Shown here piece by piece: positions 33,336 through 40,648 of a DNA stretch of 64,000 bases (position 1 is its first letter; every line of letters begins with the position of its first letter). The position numbers and the translations under genes are program-made. The notes under the pieces were generated by a model. The model was given only the letters and a program-made list of their open reading frames with translations. It was not told where the DNA came from and made no database searches. Source of the DNA: Enterococcus saigonensis (lineage in GTDB: Bacteria > Bacillota > Bacilli > Lactobacillales > Enterococcaceae); NCBI RefSeq assembly GCF_011397115.1, contig NZ_AP022822.1:598501-662500 (forward strand), given 5' to 3'.

Positions 33336-34049
33336 TTATCCTCGTAAGTCATCTAAAAATTCAGTTTTACTCGTAGTTTTTTCGTCTTTTGTTTTAATAA
33401 TTTTTGCAGGAGAACCAGCTACAACGCTCATAGCAGGCACGTCTTTTGTTACGACCGAACCGGCTGCTACAACAGCACCTCTACCAACACGTACGCCTTC
33501 TAAAACAACTGCATTTGCACCGATTAAAACATCATCTTCTATAATTACAGGGTTTGCTGATGGTGGTTCTAAAACCCCAGCTAGGACGGCTCCAGCACCG
33601 ATGTGGGCACGTTTTCCGACAGTTGCTCGTGCACCTAGTATTGCGCCCATATCAATCATGGTCTCTTCGCCGACAACCGCACCAATATTAATCACAGCGC
33701 CCATCATCACGACGGCATTTTTTTCAATTACCGCTTCATTACGAATCAAAGCACCCGGTTCAATACGGGCATCGATTTTAGTTAAGTCTAGTAACGGAAC
33801 GGCTGAATTACGACGATCATTTTCAATGTAGAGATCTTCAATTTTCTCTGGATATTTTTTTAAGAATTCTTGAATATCTTGATTATCACCAATTAATACC
33901 CAAGAATTGTAATCACCAAAAATTTTAATTTTATCGTGACTTAAACCGCCAAAATTACCACGGACATAAGCTTTTACAGGTGTTTTTTTCTCGGCATCCT
34001 TAATGTATTTGGCTAATGCATAAGGATCAGTAAAATGTAAATCTGACAT
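33336..34049 (-). CDS. dapH: Tetrahydrodipicolinate N-acetyltransferase
   Basis: A 237-aa acetyltransferase that acetylates tetrahydrodipicolinate using acetyl-CoA. The N-terminal domain (YALAKYIKDAEKKTPVKAYV) is specific to DapH. The C-terminal two thirds is a left-handed beta helix of hexapeptide repeats (for example GAVINIGAVVGEETMIDMGA). AAGGAGGG precedes the ATG. It is the third gene of the leftward dapA-dapB-dapH unit and shows that this organism uses the acetylated route to diaminopimelate. Confidence 0.95.
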   Translation of the reverse strand: MSDLHFTDPYALAKYIKDAEKKTPVKAYVRGNFGGLSHDKIKIFGDYNSWVLIGDNQDIQEFLKKYPEKIEDLYIENDRRNSAVPLLDLTKIDARIEPGALIRNEAVIEKNAVVMMGAVINIGAVVGEETMIDMGAILGARATVGKRAHIGAGAVLAGVLEPPSANPVIIEDDVLIGANAVVLEGVRVGRGAVVAAGSVVTKDVPAMSVVAGSPAKIIKTKDEKTTSKTEFLDDLRG

Positions 34050-34074
34050 TTGTTACCCTCCTTGTAAATCTATT

Positions 34075-34827
34075 CTAAGTTAATAAATCTTCCATGCTGT
34101 ATAAGCCTGGCTTTTGCTTTAGTAAAAATTCAGCAGCTTTTAAAGCACCATTGGCAAAAATATTGCGGGATAAGGCAGTGTGTTTGAATTCCAATATTTC
34201 ATCCGGACCGGCAAATATGACTGTATGTTCACCAGGAATTGTTCCTCCTCGAATAGCGTGGATACCCATTTGATCTAATGGATTTTCTAAATCATTACCC
34301 TCTCTGCCAAAAATATATTCTTTTGGTTTCGCTAAAGAGTCATTTATACTATCCGCCAGTAAAAGGGCGGTTCCACTGGGGGCATCCTTTTTTTGATTGT
34401 GGTGCTTTTCGATAATTTCAATATTAAAATCACTTTCTAAGGCTGAGGATACGGTTTGGAGAGCTTTTATTAAAACATTCATTCCTAAAGACATGTTGGC
34501 AGAATAAAAGATGGGGATAACTTGACCGGCGACTGGCAACATGGTTTTTGTTTCATTTGTTAAACCCGTTGTGGCGATAACCAACGGCAGTTCTTGGGCG
34601 ACACAGCTATTAATTAAAGCAGGTACAGCGCTGTAGTGAGAAAAATCGATTACAACATCCACTTTTTCGACGACTTCAGACAGGTTAGCGTAAACAGGAA
34701 AATCAGCTTTTTGAATCGGATTGCGGTCAATACCTGCGACAACTTCTAATTCTGAATGGTCTTTAATTATATTTTGTAAAACTTGCCCCATGCGCCCGTG
34801 ACAACCACTTAATAAGACTTTCTTCAT
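34075..34827 (-). CDS. dapB: Dihydrodipicolinate reductase
   Basis: A 250-aa NAD(P)H-dependent reductase forming tetrahydrodipicolinate. Binding loop GCHGRMGQVL is at residues 8-17, the catalytic region EKHHNQKKDAPSGTA is near 140, and GIHAIRGGTIPGEHTV follows. It precedes dapH by 25 nt and follows dapA after a 158-nt gap with a hairpin. Length is slightly short but normal for lactic bacteria. Confidence 0.95.
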   Translation of the reverse strand: MKKVLLSGCHGRMGQVLQNIIKDHSELEVVAGIDRNPIQKADFPVYANLSEVVEKVDVVIDFSHYSAVPALINSCVAQELPLVIATTGLTNETKTMLPVAGQVIPIFYSANMSLGMNVLIKALQTVSSALESDFNIEIIEKHHNQKKDAPSGTALLLADSINDSLAKPKEYIFGREGNDLENPLDQMGIHAIRGGTIPGEHTVIFAGPDEILEFKHTALSRNIFANGALKAAEFLLKQKPGLYSMEDLLT

Positions 34828-34867
34828 AGAAAACTCCTTTCAAGATTTAATCATCATAGTTGGAATA

Positions 34868-34900
34868 AGAAAAGCTGAACCAAAAGGTACAGCTTTTTGT
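34868..34900 (-). terminator. Hairpin between dapA and dapB
   Basis: On the - strand AAAAGCTG and CAGCTTTT pair, followed by a T-rich tail. It would reduce read-through from dapA to dapB unless dapB has its own promoter. Confidence 0.6.
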
Positions 34901-34985
34901 TTGGTTGTATAGCAAACTAATATTTGAAAGGCTATAACCAGTTATTTCATAAAGAACACACTATTTTTCAATTATAGGTTAAATG

Positions 34986-35867
34986 TTAAAGTAAACCAAA
35001 ATTTTTCATTTCTGTCTTTAATAATTGTAACGTTTTGGACTCGGGTTTGTCTAATGGCAGCCGGTAATTCATTTCACATTTTCCCAAAAGGCTGACGGCA
35101 GCTTTAATTGGAACAGGATTTACCTCTTTAAAGATTGCTTGAATCAATGGGAGTTGTTGAATTTGTGTTTTTTGTGCAGCTTGAATATCACCAGCTAAAA
35201 AATCATGAACCATTTGCGAGGTTTCTGCCGGTAAAATATTGGCGATAGTTGAAATAACACCAGAACCACCAACAGAAAGAAAAGGTAAGACCTGATCATC
35301 ATTCCCAGAATAAACGGCAAAATTTTCATCTGCTAAACTACAAATTTCTACGACTTGAGAGATATTACCACTGGCCTCTTTGATACCAACAATATTGGGA
35401 ATTTTTTTTAATTCTGCTACCATAGTCGGACTTAAGTTCATTCCTGTCCTGCCGGCAATAGAATATAGTAAAATAGGTAATGTAACACTATTACAAATAG
35501 CGGTATAATGTTTGATCAAACTGCTGTTCGTTGCTTTATTGTAATAGGGCGTAACAATTAACAAACCATCAGCGCCTACACGTTGTGCTTCTTTGGCTAG
35601 ATGAATGCCGTGTTGTGTATTATTTGAACCAGTACCGCCAATCACGGGCACGCGTCCGGCAGCTTGCTTGACAACAGCTTCAATCACCGCGATATGTTCT
35701 TCATCAATAAGAGTTGAGGCTTCGCCGGTTGTGCCGCAGGCAATAATTGCGTCGATTCCCTTTGTGATTTGCCACTCTACTAATTGTTTTAACTTATCGA
35801 AATCTACCATTCCATCTGTTTTCATTGGGGTAACAAGGGCAACGCCAGCTCCTTCAAAAATTGCCAT
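34986..35867 (-). CDS. dapA: 4-hydroxy-tetrahydrodipicolinate synthase
   Basis: A 293-aa class I aldolase that condenses pyruvate with aspartate semialdehyde, the first committed step to diaminopimelate and lysine. Seen are ACGTTGEASTL near 43-53, YSIAGRTGMN with the catalytic Tyr and Arg, and the Schiff-base lysine in NIVGIKEASGN. It is the first gene of the leftward unit. Its upstream region (35868-36215) is shared with the divergent deacetylase-lysA-dapF unit and carries two CodY-like motifs but no lysine riboswitch. Confidence 0.96.
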   Translation of the reverse strand: MAIFEGAGVALVTPMKTDGMVDFDKLKQLVEWQITKGIDAIIACGTTGEASTLIDEEHIAVIEAVVKQAAGRVPVIGGTGSNNTQHGIHLAKEAQRVGADGLLIVTPYYNKATNSSLIKHYTAICNSVTLPILLYSIAGRTGMNLSPTMVAELKKIPNIVGIKEASGNISQVVEICSLADENFAVYSGNDDQVLPFLSVGGSGVISTIANILPAETSQMVHDFLAGDIQAAQKTQIQQLPLIQAIFKEVNPVPIKAAVSLLGKCEMNYRLPLDKPESKTLQLLKTEMKNFGLL

Positions 35868-35934
35868 ATCAACACATCCTTTTCAAAATATTTGCTTTCT
35901 TGCGTTTTCTTAGTAAAATAGAGAGAAATTATAA

Positions 35935-36028
35935 AAAATTCAGAAAATATTTTTTATACGAAAATCGCAACTATTTACAAAGTAATATACTATAATGACA
36001 GGAAATAGCCAAGGATATTCTGAAAATA
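35935..36028. promoter_or_regulatory. Two CodY-like motifs in the divergent lysine-pathway region
   Basis: The 15-bp sites at 35935-35949 (core CAGAAAAT) and 36014-36028 (core CTGAAAAT) each match the CodY consensus at 12 of 15 positions. They lie between dapA and the deacetylase gene. I see no better regulatory signal in this 347-nt region, apart from a CTCAA/TTGAG repeat near 36116-36131. Confidence 0.35.
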
Positions 36029-36215
36029 ATGAATATTTTTGCATAATGGTTGAAAACGAGAACTGTAAAAAAAACAAACGTCATTATAATGGAGCGATTA
36101 CATTTTATCAATAACTCAATTTATATTGAGATAAAACAACAGCTAATTTATGAAGTAAAAAATAGTTTAATGAATGATAATAATGGAAATTATTCTTAAA
36201 AAGAGGATGAATAAA

Positions 36216-37379
36216 ATGGAAATTCGAAATGAAATTCGCGCATTGTTACAAGACGTAACTAAATTTCGACGTGATTTACACCAAATTCCTGAATTGGGTT
36301 TGCAAGAATTTAAAACTTGTCAGTATTTAAAAAGTGTATTAACTAATTTAGATGTTCAAGAGGTCCATGAAGTCTTGGATACTGGTTTGGTGGCTGTTTT
36401 TCGTGGAAATAAGCCCGGCAAAACTTTAGCTTTTCGAACAGATATAGATGCTTTACCCGTAACAGAAGAAAGTGGTGTAGCTTTTTGTTCACAACACCAA
36501 GGGCGGATGCATGCCTGTGGACATGATGGACATATGGCTACCATGTTGGGCTTTGCAAAATATTTAAGCGAACATCCAGAAGAGATTTGCGGCACGGTTG
36601 TTTTGATTTTCCAACCGGCTGAAGAAGGTCCTGGCGGTGCACAACTGATGATTGAAGCAGGTATCATAGAAAAATTCGGTATAGAGCAAATTATAGGGCT
36701 ACACGTTTTTCCAGATTTTAACGAAGGTGTCATTGCTTGTAAACAAGGTGGTATGATGGCTCGCAACGGGGAAGTAACCATTACCGTCCAAGGTAAAAGT
36801 GCTCACGGTGCGCAACCACAACAAGGTGCTGACGCAATTTTAGCAACAGCAGCGATTATTCAAGGATTACACACCATTATTTCGCGGAATATTAGCCCGC
36901 TTGATTCAGCTGTATTAACTTTTGGTGAGATTCATGGAGGAGAAGCGATGAATATTATTCCAGGAAAAGTTGAACTTTTTGGTACACTGCGGGTTTTTTC
37001 AGATACTGTTTATGAAAAAATAACTAAACGTATCCTAACGTTAACTAAAGATATTGCAACGGCTTATGATTGCAGAGCAACAATTGATTTCAATCATATG
37101 TATCGCGTGGTAGACAACGACGCGAAAATGGTAGCGGCATTAAAGAAAGTCGCAAAAGATAGCTATGTTACGTCACCACCTTATTTGTTGGCAGAAGATT
37201 TCTCCATGTTTCAACAAAAAATTCCAGGTCTCTTTTTCTTTGTCGGTATAAAAAATGAAGAAAAGGATTATATATATCCGCTGCACAGTAGTAAATTACG
37301 TTTTGATGAAAAGAATTTGTTAGGCGGCATTCAATGCTATGTTGATTTAATACACGTATTAAATGAGAAAGGTGTGTAA
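36216..37379 (+). CDS. N-acetyldiaminopimelate deacetylase (M20 family)
   Basis: A 387-aa metallo-amidohydrolase of the M20 family. By context it removes the acetyl group from N-acetyl-LL-diaminopimelate. Metal-binding parts are MHACGHDGHMATMLG near 95-109 and the catalytic QPAEEGPGGA segment. The N terminus FRRDLHQIPELGLQE is typical. ATG 36216 is chosen since AAAGAGGATG gives good spacing; upstream ATGs overlap it. M20 amidohydrolases such as hippurate hydrolase look alike. The position next to lysA and dapF decides the call. Confidence 0.85.
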   Translation: MEIRNEIRALLQDVTKFRRDLHQIPELGLQEFKTCQYLKSVLTNLDVQEVHEVLDTGLVAVFRGNKPGKTLAFRTDIDALPVTEESGVAFCSQHQGRMHACGHDGHMATMLGFAKYLSEHPEEICGTVVLIFQPAEEGPGGAQLMIEAGIIEKFGIEQIIGLHVFPDFNEGVIACKQGGMMARNGEVTITVQGKSAHGAQPQQGADAILATAAIIQGLHTIISRNISPLDSAVLTFGEIHGGEAMNIIPGKVELFGTLRVFSDTVYEKITKRILTLTKDIATAYDCRATIDFNHMYRVVDNDAKMVAALKKVAKDSYVTSPPYLLAEDFSMFQQKIPGLFFFVGIKNEEKDYIYPLHSSKLRFDEKNLLGGIQCYVDLIHVLNEKGV

Positions 37380-37382
37380 AAA

Positions 37383-38675
37383 ATGTTTCAAAAAGAAGTT
37401 AAAAATGGTCATCTGTATTGGGACGGCTGTGATACAGTTACTTTAGCAAAACAATACGGTACACCTTTATATGTCTACTCAGAAAATATGATTTTAAAAG
37501 AGTGTCAGGATTTAAAAGAGCAGTTTATCAATAAATATCCTAATACCCGAGTAGCTTATGCAAGTAAAGCTTTCAATACCATTGCGATGTTGCAATTAAT
37601 CAATCAAGTGAATTTTTCTTTAGATGTTGTTTCAGGTGGGGAACTGTACACGGCAATAGCTGCGGATTTTCCAGCAGAAAAAATTGAATTTAACGGCAAT
37701 AATAAATCAGAAGCCGAATTGGAAATGGCACTAGATTATGGGGTTGGACGTATTATTGTCGATAGTTTACAAGAGGTAGAATTAATTCAGTCAATTTGTC
37801 GCAAATTGGCTAAAAAAGCCCGGATTATGTTTCGAATTACACCAGAGGTAGATGTCAAAACGCATGCTTTTATTTCGACAGGACAAAAAGATTCTAAATT
37901 TGGTATCCCTTTAGCACCTGAAATTTTATATCCACAGATTGAAAAAGTATTGCAAGCAGAAGATTTGGAATTTTATGGTTTTCATTTTCATGTTGGAAGC
38001 CAATTAAGTGATAATAATGCGCATCTTGCTGCTGTCAAAGTTGCCCTTAATTTAATGTTAGAGGTGAAAAAACGCTATGGGTATCAGATTAAGGAGTTAA
38101 ATTATGGTGGTGGCTTTGGCGTTTGTTATACAAAAACAGATGTCCGTAAACCTTATCGTTACTTTTTGGACCCAGTTATGGAATTAACCGAAAAATTCTG
38201 TCAGGAAAATAAATTACTTCGTCCTGAAATTGTGATTGAACCTGGTCGCAGCATTGTGGCTGAAGCCGGCATTACCTTGCATACGATTGGCGCCATTAAA
38301 GAGCTGCCTGATTTAAGAAAATACATTAGTATCGATGGCGGCATGACAGATAACATTCGCCCAGGTCTTTATGATGCAAAGTATAGTGGTGTCGTGGCTA
38401 ATAAAATGAATGAACCAGTATCTAAAGAAGTGACGATTTCTGGTAAAGCGTGTGAGAGTACAGATTTATTGATAAAAGATATAGCAGTTCCTAGCGTTGT
38501 TGTAGCAGGAGATCTTTTTGCTACGTTTACAACAGGAGCTTACGGCTATTCTATGGCGAGTAATTATAATAAATTACCACTGCCAGCTGTGATTTTTGTA
38601 AAAGATGGTCAATCAGAAGTGGTAGTAAAACGACAAACGTATGCACAAATGATTCAAAATGAAGTAAAAAGATAA
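37383..38675 (+). CDS. lysA: Diaminopimelate decarboxylase
   Basis: A 430-aa PLP enzyme of the alanine racemase-like fold III group that converts meso-diaminopimelate to lysine. The PLP lysine is in VAYASKAFNT. Also present are LDVVSGGELYTA, GFHFHVGSQ, NYGGGFGV and the C-terminal GKACESTDLL segment with the active-site cysteine. It follows the deacetylase by 3 nt and precedes dapF by 16 nt. Enterococci build peptidoglycan with lysine, which fits an active lysA. Confidence 0.96.
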   Translation: MFQKEVKNGHLYWDGCDTVTLAKQYGTPLYVYSENMILKECQDLKEQFINKYPNTRVAYASKAFNTIAMLQLINQVNFSLDVVSGGELYTAIAADFPAEKIEFNGNNKSEAELEMALDYGVGRIIVDSLQEVELIQSICRKLAKKARIMFRITPEVDVKTHAFISTGQKDSKFGIPLAPEILYPQIEKVLQAEDLEFYGFHFHVGSQLSDNNAHLAAVKVALNLMLEVKKRYGYQIKELNYGGGFGVCYTKTDVRKPYRYFLDPVMELTEKFCQENKLLRPEIVIEPGRSIVAEAGITLHTIGAIKELPDLRKYISIDGGMTDNIRPGLYDAKYSGVVANKMNEPVSKEVTISGKACESTDLLIKDIAVPSVVVAGDLFATFTTGAYGYSMASNYNKLPLPAVIFVKDGQSEVVVKRQTYAQMIQNEVKR

Positions 38676-38691
38676 CAAAGGACGTGAAATA

Positions 38692-39510
38692 ATGGATATT
38701 CCTTTTGTAAAAATGCAAGGTGCGGGCAATGATTTTATTGTCCTTAATAATATTGACTTAAAATTAGAGACAGATGAATTAAGTGCACTCGCAAAAGGTG
38801 CTTGTCGTCGCCGCTTTTCAGTGGGAGCAGATGCTGTAATGGCTGTAGATGTACCACAAGAAGGCGGTGATTTTCGCATGCGTTTTTATAATGCCGATGG
38901 CACAGAAGCCGAGATGTGTGGAAATGGTGCGCGCTGTCTAGCGCGTTATGCATATGAAAAAAAATTAGCATCAGAAAAAATGGTGATAGAAACTATAGCA
39001 GGATTAGTCCCAGCTTGGAAATTAAGCCAAAATATCTACAAAGTACAGCTAAATGATGTTACAAAATTTGAGGTAAAAGAATTTGAGAAAAATACGGTCT
39101 ATTATGTCGAATTAGGCAATCCTGCTATTCCCCATATTGTTATCGCATATGCGGGTTTAGCCAAAAAAGACTTATCCGATTTACGTCTTTTAGCTCAAAA
39201 ACTACGCTATTGGTCAGAACTACCCAAAGGTGCTAATGTAAATTTTTACGATGTCGCGGGAAATAGCGTAGTTGTTCGAACGTATGAAAGAGGCGTAGAA
39301 GATTTTACATTAGCCTGCGGAACAGGTTCAGCATCTGTAGCGTATGTCTTAAATCGCACACAACAAGTTGAAGAAAATCCGGTTGCATTGTCTGTATTGG
39401 GTGGTAAGCTAGAAGTAAACGTGCAACAAGAAAAGCTTTTTCTTACTGGCGATGCAACATGGATTGCAGAAGGTTTGTTAAGTGGAGAAGCCTTATTGGC
39501 ACAAATTTAA
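38692..39510 (+). CDS. dapF: Diaminopimelate epimerase
   Basis: A 272-aa cofactor-independent epimerase that converts LL- to meso-diaminopimelate. Both catalytic cysteines are visible: AEMCGNGARC in the N half and LACGTGSASVA in the C half. The N terminus VKMQGAGNDFIVL is typical. AAGGACG precedes the ATG. It is the last pathway gene of the rightward unit; the HAD gene follows by 18 nt and is probably co-transcribed. Confidence 0.96.
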   Translation: MDIPFVKMQGAGNDFIVLNNIDLKLETDELSALAKGACRRRFSVGADAVMAVDVPQEGGDFRMRFYNADGTEAEMCGNGARCLARYAYEKKLASEKMVIETIAGLVPAWKLSQNIYKVQLNDVTKFEVKEFEKNTVYYVELGNPAIPHIVIAYAGLAKKDLSDLRLLAQKLRYWSELPKGANVNFYDVAGNSVVVRTYERGVEDFTLACGTGSASVAYVLNRTQQVEENPVALSVLGGKLEVNVQQEKLFLTGDATWIAEGLLSGEALLAQI

Positions 39511-39528
39511 AGAGAGAATTGGTGACAT

Positions 39529-40194
39529 ATGTTAGAAGCAATTATTTTTGACATGGACGGAGTATTGATTGATTCTGAATATAGCTATTTTGAAGCAAAA
39601 GATAGCCTTTTAAAAGATGCGGGCATTATGGTTCCTAGTAGTTATCATAGTAAGTTTATGGGTACTTCTTATCAATATACTTGGGAAACGATGAAAAAAG
39701 AATTGGCTTTACCTGAATCAGCTGCGTATTATATTCGTGAAATGATTAAGCGACGGGAAGTAATTGTAAAAAGAGATGGAACAAAACCGATTCAAGGAGC
39801 GGTAAAATTTGTCAAAGGATTAAAAAATGCAGGTGTCAACTTGGCAGTTGCATCTTCTTCACCCTTAAGTGAAATAAAAAAATCATTGTCGGAAATTGGA
39901 ATTTATCAAGATTTCACAGTTATTGCAAGTGGGGAGGAAGTGGAGCATTCTAAACCCGCACCAGACGTTTATTTGTTAGCGGCAAAACGTTTGGGAGTAT
40001 CACCTATAAACTGTGTAGCATTGGAAGATTCACCTAATGGAAGTATTGCAGTCAAAAAAGCAGAGATGGTTGGAATTGGTTTTGCAAATCCCAATTATCC
40101 TATACTGGATTTGTGCTCAGATGTAGTCGTCACAACATTTTCTGATCTTGACTATACAAAATGTCAAAAGATATATCAGCAGTATCACAAATAA
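39529..40194 (+). CDS. HAD-superfamily hydrolase, beta-phosphoglucomutase-like
   Basis: A 221-aa haloacid dehalogenase-type phosphatase or mutase. Motif I is FDMDGVLIDSE (8-18). Motif II is VASSSP, motif III is the HSKPAPDVYLLAAKRLG region, and motif IV is ALEDSPNG. The helical cap lies between motifs I and II. The family includes beta-phosphoglucomutase and sugar phosphatases, and the substrate cannot be told. It ends the deacetylase-lysA-dapF unit, though a link to lysine is not evident. Confidence 0.85.
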   Translation: MLEAIIFDMDGVLIDSEYSYFEAKDSLLKDAGIMVPSSYHSKFMGTSYQYTWETMKKELALPESAAYYIREMIKRREVIVKRDGTKPIQGAVKFVKGLKNAGVNLAVASSSPLSEIKKSLSEIGIYQDFTVIASGEEVEHSKPAPDVYLLAAKRLGVSPINCVALEDSPNGSIAVKKAEMVGIGFANPNYPILDLCSDVVVTTFSDLDYTKCQKIYQQYHK

Positions 40195-40215
40195 AGACGC
40201 ATTTAATAAATGATA

Positions 40216-40261
40216 GAAAAAACGTAAGAATCAGCTGAGATGCTGATTCTTACGTTTTTTA
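40216..40261 (+). terminator. Bidirectional terminator after the HAD gene
   Basis: AAAAAACGTAAGAATCAGC and its full complement enclose a 6-nt loop. Both sides end in T or A runs, so it serves the HAD gene and the convergent 51-aa gene, whose stop codon touches it. Confidence 0.9.
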
Positions 40262-40414
40262 TTTTTGTTCTTGCTTAACAAACGAGATGTTATTTTTAAC
40301 GGTTTCTTCTTTTGTAGCGTAGTTTTCAAAACGTTTAAAAAGACGAGCTTCAAATTCATTGCGGGGTGTGAAAGTTTTGCCTTGCTTTTCTTTGATAGTT
40401 TTTGTTTGTTTCAA
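40259..40414 (-). CDS. Small basic protein of 51 aa, unknown function
   Basis: A short gene with a TTG start at 40414. On the - strand GGAGTTG lies 6 nt before TTG. The product starts MKQTKTIKEKQGKTF, contains FEARLFKRFENY, and ends FVKQEQK. It is lysine-rich, soluble and without cysteines. Reality is supported by the ribosome site, codon use and the bidirectional terminator at its end. It is divergent from the P-type ATPase operon and shares its regulatory region. AGTATA at 40498-40503 is a possible -10 (TATACT on its strand). I do not recognise the family. Confidence 0.6.
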   Translation of the reverse strand: MKQTKTIKEKQGKTFTPRNEFEARLFKRFENYATKEETVKNNISFVKQEQK

Positions 40415-40543
40415 AAAAATCAACTCCTATATAAATTTATGAAAAAATATTTTCTTTTATTGTTGTTATCTTAGCAAGAACCTTTGTTATTTAAAAAGTA
40501 TATGCTCGCGATTTAAATATTTTTTTACGAAATAGCAAAATAC

Positions 40544-40557
40544 TTGATGACTATCAA
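40544..40557 (+). promoter_or_regulatory. Perfect FNR/FLP-type box TTGAT-N4-ATCAA
   Basis: TTGATGACTATCAA is an exact match to the Crp/Fnr-family palindrome. Its centre (40550.5) is 41.5 bp before the transcription start predicted from the -10 at 40580-40585. This is the class II activation position. The operon it precedes ends with an FLP-type regulator. Confidence 0.75.
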
Positions 40558-40579
40558 TTTATCGCTACGCGAAAGTCGT

Positions 40580-40585
40580 TAAACT
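40580..40585 (+). promoter_or_regulatory. Predicted -10 element of the metal operon
   Basis: TAAACT, with no recognisable -35 at the proper distance (ATTTAT). Lack of a -35 together with an activator box at -41.5 suggests activator-dependent transcription starting near 40592. Confidence 0.5.
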
Positions 40586-40648
40586 AAAGACACAAAGTTA
40601 AGCAAGCCGTTAAACTTTTGACACTAAAGAACATAGGAGGAATTAAAA

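Noticed and set aside
35868..36215. Lysine riboswitch between dapA and the deacetylase gene
   Set aside because: I found no conserved L-box segments on either strand and no terminator-antiterminator pair.
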